Shown here: positions 60,213-64,000 of the stretch, piece after piece | How positions within the stretch are numbered: the first letter of the stretch is position 1 | Layout of the letters: the number at the start of each line of letters is the position of its first letter | DNA from: Rhodocyclales bacterium | GTDB taxonomy: Bacteria; Pseudomonadota; Gammaproteobacteria; Burkholderiales; Rhodocyclaceae | DNA: 64,000 bases | NCBI GenBank assembly: GCA_026399435.1 | Contig: JAPLQX010000019.1 | Coordinates: 179,461-243,460 of the forward strand | Direction: 5' to 3' | Position numbers and translations under genes: made by a program | Notes under the pieces: generated by a model | The model's input: the letters and a program-made list of their open reading frames with translations, nothing else | What the model was told of the DNA's origin: nothing | Database searches by the model: none

Positions 60213-61442
60213 ATGGCAGACATGGGCGACATGAACGAAATCTTTGAAACGAGCCGCAAGACGCTGCAAGAGATCGAGCAGCGCCTCGAAATGCCGCGGC
60301 GCGAGTTTCTGCAGTTTTGCGCAACGCTGGCCGTGACCATGGGTCTGCCGGCGGGAGCCGAGGCTGCGGTGGCCAAGGCGATCGAATCGGCCAAGCGGCC
60401 TTCCGTGATCTGGCTGCACTTCCAGGAGTGCACGGGCTGTTCCGAGTCGCTGCTCCGCGCCGAGCACCCAACGCTGGAAAAGCTGATCCTCGACGTGATC
60501 TCCCTCGATTACCACGAGACGCTGATGGCCGCGGCCGGGCATCAGGCCGAAGCCGCGCGCAAGTCGGCAATGCAGGCCAACAAGGGCAAGTACGTGCTGG
60601 TGGTCGAAGGCGCGATCCCGACCAAGAACAACGGCATCTACTGCAAGATTGGCGGCCAGACTGCCATCGACATGGTCAAGGAATGCGCGGCCGATGCGGC
60701 GGCGGTGATCGCCATCGGTTCCTGCGCATCGTGGGGCGGCATGCCCTCGACGATTTCGCCGCTGTCGGATTCGAGTCCGACGGGTTCGGCGGGTGTCGCC
60801 GAGGTGCTCGGCAAGCCGGTGGTGACGATTCCCGGCTGCCCGCCCAATCCTTACAATTTCCTCGCGACGGTCGTGCATTTCCTGACCTTCGGCAAACTGC
60901 CCGAAGTCGACAAGCTGGGCCGTCCCAAGTTTGCCTACTCGCGTCTGATCCACGAGAACTGCGAGCGTCGCGCTCACTTCGATGCCGGCCGCTTCGCCAT
61001 GGAGTTCGGGGATGCCGGCCATCGCCAGGGCTACTGCCTCTACAAGCTGGGCTGCAAGGGGCCGGAAACCTACGCCAATTGCTCGACGCTGGGCTTCGGT
61101 GACGCCGGCGAGAACAACTGGCCGGTCGGCTGCGGACATCCCTGCATCGGCTGCACCGAAAAGGGCGTGGGCTTCCAGAAGCCGATCCATCAGGTGGCCA
61201 AGATGCTCAACGTTACGCCGCCGCTGCAGTATCCGCGCATCGTGGAGGAGCAGGGCAAGGCCGCTTCCTTCGCCTCGGCCGCGGCTGTGGCTGCGGTAGC
61301 CGGTGCGGCGGCGGGCGCGGCGATCATGCTGACGCGCAACCTCGGCCTCTCCCATGCGGCCGAGGAAGCCGAGCGTGCCAGGGATGCAGGCGCCGTTGGC
61401 GATTCTGACAAACGCGCCGCCGAAGACAAGGCACAGGTGTAA
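60213..61442 (+). CDS. hybO: Membrane-bound [NiFe] hydrogenase small subunit HybO
   Basis: 409 residues. GGAGGGGG lies before ATG 60213, and ATG 60222 would be an alternative start. The Tat signal is RREFLQF followed by a hydrophobic stretch. The proximal cluster motif is FQECTGCSESLLRAEHPTLE, other ligands are in GSCASWGGMPS, IPGCPPNPYNF, YCLYKLGCKGPETYANCST, and NWPVGCGHPCIGCTEKG. CTGC instead of CTCC means it lacks one supernumerary cysteine of oxygen-tolerant enzymes. A C-terminal Ala-rich membrane anchor and a charged tail follow. It belongs to Hyd-2-like (group 1) uptake hydrogenases. Confidence 0.93.
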   Translation: MADMGDMNEIFETSRKTLQEIEQRLEMPRREFLQFCATLAVTMGLPAGAEAAVAKAIESAKRPSVIWLHFQECTGCSESLLRAEHPTLEKLILDVISLDYHETLMAAAGHQAEAARKSAMQANKGKYVLVVEGAIPTKNNGIYCKIGGQTAIDMVKECAADAAAVIAIGSCASWGGMPSTISPLSDSSPTGSAGVAEVLGKPVVTIPGCPPNPYNFLATVVHFLTFGKLPEVDKLGRPKFAYSRLIHENCERRAHFDAGRFAMEFGDAGHRQGYCLYKLGCKGPETYANCSTLGFGDAGENNWPVGCGHPCIGCTEKGVGFQKPIHQVAKMLNVTPPLQYPRIVEEQGKAASFASAAAVAAVAGAAAGAAIMLTRNLGLSHAAEEAERARDAGAVGDSDKRAAEDKAQV

Positions 61443-61444
61443 TC

Positions 61445-62500
61445 ATGGGCACCCGGCGAGATTTTCTCAAGGGAGTCCTCGCGAGCGGGGCGGCGGCCAC
61501 GGCATGCGTCGCGACGGTGCCGGCCCTCGCCAGGGAAACCAGGCCACGGCCGCCCGAGGCGCTCGGCCTGTTGTATGACGCCACGCTCTGCGTCGGCTGC
61601 AAGGCCTGCGTCGCGGCCTGCAAGGAGTCCAACAACAACCCGCCCGAGTTTTCCACGGTCGATCATCTGTGGGATACCCCGCTGGATACCTCGGGCTATA
61701 CCTTCAACATCATCAAGATGTATCGCAACGGCACCATGGATGTGAAGGATCAGGAGACGAACGGCTACGCGTTCATGAAGACCTCCTGCATGCATTGCGG
61801 CGATCCGTCCTGCGTTTCGGCCTGCCCGGTGTCGGCAATGACCAAGGACCCCGAAACCGGCGTGGTCGGCTATAACCCGGACAAGTGCATCGGCTGCCGC
61901 TATTGCGTCGCCGCCTGTCCCTTCGGCATTCCGAAATATCAATACGATTCGCCCACGGGCCGCATCGGCAAGTGCGAACTGTGCCGCCATCGCCACAAGG
62001 ACGGCCATTATTCGGCCTGCGCCGAGGTTTGCCCGACCGGGGCGACCCTGTTCGGCCGCACCGAGGACCTGCTGGCCGAGGCCAAGCGCCGCCTGGCGAT
62101 GAAGCCGGGCGAGCTCAATCGCTTCCCGCGCGGTCGGCTGCGCCCGGCGCAGGAAAAGATGTTGCAGGGCAAAGCGGACGGCAAGGGCGAGAAGAAACGC
62201 GTCGGCTGGCGCAACGAACCCGACCAGAGCTACGAGACACCCGCAGGAAAGTATCTCCAGCACGTCTACGGCGAGAAGGAATATGGCGGCACCCAGGTAC
62301 TCAAGCTCTCCGCCGTCAACTTCGAGAAGGTCGGCATGCCCAATTTGCCGCCGGACGCGGCCGCGGCCATGTCCGAGACCATCCAGCACAACCTCTATGG
62401 CAACCTGATCATGCCGTTTGCCGTGCTGGGCGCGATGACCTACGTCGCCAAGCGCAACGTCAAGCCCGACGATGAGCCGACCGACAAGGAGGAGGGTTGA
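61445..62500 (+). CDS. hybA: Hydrogenase iron-sulfur subunit HybA
   Basis: 351 residues, two bases after hybO. The Tat signal is RRDFLKG. Four [4Fe-4S] motifs follow: LCVGCKACVAACKESNNNP, CMHCGDPSCVSACPVSAM, DKCIGCRYCVAACPFGIP and CELCRHRH...CAEVCPTGA. A C-terminal helix (NLIMPFAVLGAMTYVAKR) anchors it in the membrane. It relays electrons from HybO to HybB. Confidence 0.93.
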   Translation: MGTRRDFLKGVLASGAAATACVATVPALARETRPRPPEALGLLYDATLCVGCKACVAACKESNNNPPEFSTVDHLWDTPLDTSGYTFNIIKMYRNGTMDVKDQETNGYAFMKTSCMHCGDPSCVSACPVSAMTKDPETGVVGYNPDKCIGCRYCVAACPFGIPKYQYDSPTGRIGKCELCRHRHKDGHYSACAEVCPTGATLFGRTEDLLAEAKRRLAMKPGELNRFPRGRLRPAQEKMLQGKADGKGEKKRVGWRNEPDQSYETPAGKYLQHVYGEKEYGGTQVLKLSAVNFEKVGMPNLPPDAAAAMSETIQHNLYGNLIMPFAVLGAMTYVAKRNVKPDDEPTDKEEG

Positions 62501-62502
62501 TC

Positions 62503-63675
62503 ATGGCCAACAATCAACACGCGGCACCCGCGCCCGTCGGCGGCAGCCTGATCAATGTCGTAACCCTGAGCTGCGGCGTACTCATCGCGCTGATGGCGGC
62601 GATATTGATGGTGCGTTTCCTGTTCGGACTCGGCGCCGTCACCGGCCTCAACGACGGCTACCCGTGGGGCATCTGGATCGCGGTCGATGTGGTGATCGGT
62701 TCGGCCTTCGCCTGCGGCGGCTTTTCGGTGGCGATGCTGGTCTACATCTTCAACAAGGGTGAGTACCATCCGCTGGTGCGGCCGGCCCTGCTGGCCAGTT
62801 TGTTCGGCTACACGCTGGCCGGTGCCGGAGTCATGTTCGACCTTGGTCGCTGGTGGAATGTGTGGAACATGTACTGGCCCGGGTCGATCAATCCGAACTC
62901 GGTGATGTTCGAGGTGGCGATCTGCATCTCGCTCTACATCGTCGTCATGTGGATCGAGTTTTCGCCTGTAGTTCTCGAGCAGTTCGGCAAGCGCGACATA
63001 AAGAAGAAAGTCAGCAAGGCGATGTTCTTCATCATTGCGCTGGGAACCGTGCTGCCGATGATGCACCAGTCCTCGTTGGGCACTCTGCTGGTGGTATTGG
63101 GCGTGCAGGTGCATCCCCTCTGGCAAACGCCGGTGCTGCCGCTGCTCTACCTGTTGTCAGCCATCTTCATGGGCTATGCGGTGGTGCTGTTCGAGTCCTG
63201 CGTCGCATCTTCCGCCTACCGGCGCAAGATCGAGATGCACATGCTGACGCCCATGGCGAAGATCATGCTGGGCATTCTCGTCGTGTTCATCGTCGTGCGC
63301 TTCGGCGACCTGCTGGTGCGTGGCGCGCTGTCCAAAGCCTTCGTGCCTTCGGTCGAGGCGCTGATGTTCTGGCTGGAGATGGCCTGCTGCATCGCTCCGC
63401 TTATCCTGATCGGCGCCGAGAGCAACCGGCGCAATCCGGCGCGGCTGTTCCTTGCCGGAATCCTGCTCATGCTGGGCGGCGCCCTGATGCGCTTGAACGG
63501 ATTCCTGATCGGCTACGAGACCAATATTGGCGACGCGGGCGGCTTCACGTATTTCCCGACCCTGGCCGAGGTCCTCGTCACGGCCGGCATGTTCGCCATC
63601 GAGGTTCTCGGTTACATCATCATCACCCGTCGCTTCCCGGTGCTGCCCCGGGAAGATGTGCAGGCTGCTCACTAA
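62503..63675 (+). CDS. hybB: Hydrogenase integral membrane subunit HybB (NrfD/PsrC family)
   Basis: 390 residues from ATG 62503 with AAGGAGGAGGG upstream. An earlier TTG overlaps the hybA stop. About ten membrane helices are visible (LIALMAAILMVRFLFGLGAV, PWGIWIAVDVVIGSAFACGG, LASLFGYTLAGAGVMFDLGR, MLGILVVFIVVRFGDLLVRG). It accepts electrons from HybA and reduces the quinone pool, and may couple to proton movement. Confidence 0.92.
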   Translation: MANNQHAAPAPVGGSLINVVTLSCGVLIALMAAILMVRFLFGLGAVTGLNDGYPWGIWIAVDVVIGSAFACGGFSVAMLVYIFNKGEYHPLVRPALLASLFGYTLAGAGVMFDLGRWWNVWNMYWPGSINPNSVMFEVAICISLYIVVMWIEFSPVVLEQFGKRDIKKKVSKAMFFIIALGTVLPMMHQSSLGTLLVVLGVQVHPLWQTPVLPLLYLLSAIFMGYAVVLFESCVASSAYRRKIEMHMLTPMAKIMLGILVVFIVVRFGDLLVRGALSKAFVPSVEALMFWLEMACCIAPLILIGAESNRRNPARLFLAGILLMLGGALMRLNGFLIGYETNIGDAGGFTYFPTLAEVLVTAGMFAIEVLGYIIITRRFPVLPREDVQAAH

Positions 63676-63702
63676 CGCTCATGGCAGCAAGCTTCACCCG
63701 CA

Positions 63703-63827
63703 GAAGATGAAACACGCGAAAGGCGAATTGAAGGCCCGCCCCCCATCCCCCCTCACGGGGGTTCCTGGTCAGATCGCTTCGCTCGACTATTACCCGTCGC
63801 TCCGAACGAATTATTTCACGCTATAAG
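63703..63827. repeat. Structured interspersed repeat, copy B (hybB-hybC gap)
   Basis: 125 bp matching both ends of copy A (8574-8778) but without its central 80-base insert. It contains CCCCCCTCACGGGGG and GGTCAGATCGCTTCGCTCGA, followed by TATT(A/T)TTTCACG-like ends. It occupies nearly the whole 166-bp gap and ends 14 bp before hybC. Its right end supplies the AAGGATGGAGA ribosome region of hybC. Confidence 0.8.
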
Positions 63828-63841
63828 GATGGAGACAGAAA

Positions 63842-64000
63842 ATGTCCAAGCGCATAACGATTGATCCGATCACCCGTATCGAAGGCCACCTGCGTATCGA
63901 CGTCGATGTGGATGGCGGCCGCGTCAAGAAGGCCTGGTCGTCCGGCCAGATGTGGCGCGGCGTCGAGCTGATCCTGCTCGGCCGCGATCCGCGCGACGCC
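63842..64000 (+). CDS. hybC: Membrane-bound [NiFe] hydrogenase large subunit HybC (truncated by window end)
   Basis: Only the first 53 residues are present, running off the right edge. [20 protein letters not shown] is the conserved N-terminal RIEGH motif of group 1 large subunits, followed by [21 protein letters not shown]. It follows hybB after the repeat element in the order O-A-B-C of hydrogenase-2 operons. Confidence 0.92.
   Translation, partial: MSKRITIDPITRIEGHLRIDVDVDGGRVKKAWSSGQMWRGVELILLGRDPRDA

Overview
The window is a GC-rich stretch of a bacterial chromosome. Gene content points to a betaproteobacterium, probably a Rhodocyclales/Burkholderiales-like facultative chemolithotroph: ChrBA, Xsc, a fused HoxF as in Cupriavidus, NikR and several IclR regulators. 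That placement is inference from gene families, not from an rRNA or a database search. No tRNA, rRNA or CRISPR array was seen.

Region 1 (1-24.5 kb) is dominated by what looks like a C2-sulfonate catabolic island. After a truncated sensor gene, hflX and an exported rhodanese, a minus-strand operon carries a tripartite tricarboxylate-type transporter (tctCBA) with an acylating aldehyde dehydrogenase and an acyl-CoA ligase. These resemble SauS and SauT of sulfoacetate degradation. A divergent IclR gene is the likely SauR. A second IclR gene is divergent from xsc (sulfoacetaldehyde acetyltransferase). Then come a secreted repeat protein of unknown function, a 36-codon remnant of a second xsc, a hipBA toxin-antitoxin pair with three evenly spaced operators, and a minus-strand cluster of GMC dehydrogenase, TRAP transporter (dctPQM), CBS-BON protein and IclR. 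That cluster fits an isethionate module (IseJ, IseKLM, IseR). The sulfoacetate and isethionate branches would meet at sulfoacetaldehyde, which Xsc converts with phosphate to acetyl phosphate and sulfite. A TSUP permease near 35 kb and the rhodanese are possible sulfur-handling partners.

Region 2 (24.6-38 kb) is mixed: an M18 aminopeptidase, a TetR-controlled ABC efflux operon, a wax ester synthase-type acyltransferase, a sirtuin, a LysR-controlled pirin/flavodoxin pair, a cytochrome-like protein with a TSUP permease, a PIN/FitA-type toxin-antitoxin pair, a C_GCAxxG_C_C protein and a methyltransferase.

Region 3 (38-52.5 kb) is a hydrogenase and nickel block. hoxFUYH encode a soluble NAD-linked [NiFe] hydrogenase. 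An Fbp-type metal ABC transporter sits between hoxH and the maturation protease hoxW. Divergently lie an HD-domain gene, nikR and a VOC protein, followed by a NiCoT nickel permease and TonB receptor behind a good palindromic operator.

Region 4 (52.6-64 kb) has a SWIM-SNF2 helicase, a chromate-resistance cluster (chrB, chrA, a separate ChrB C-terminal-domain gene and an MFS gene) and the start of a membrane-bound Hyb-type uptake hydrogenase operon (hybO, hybA, hybB and the first 53 codons of hybC). The hyb operon lies behind a near-consensus sigma-54 promoter. A structured interspersed repeat occurs in both the tctB-tctA gap and the hybB-hybC gap.
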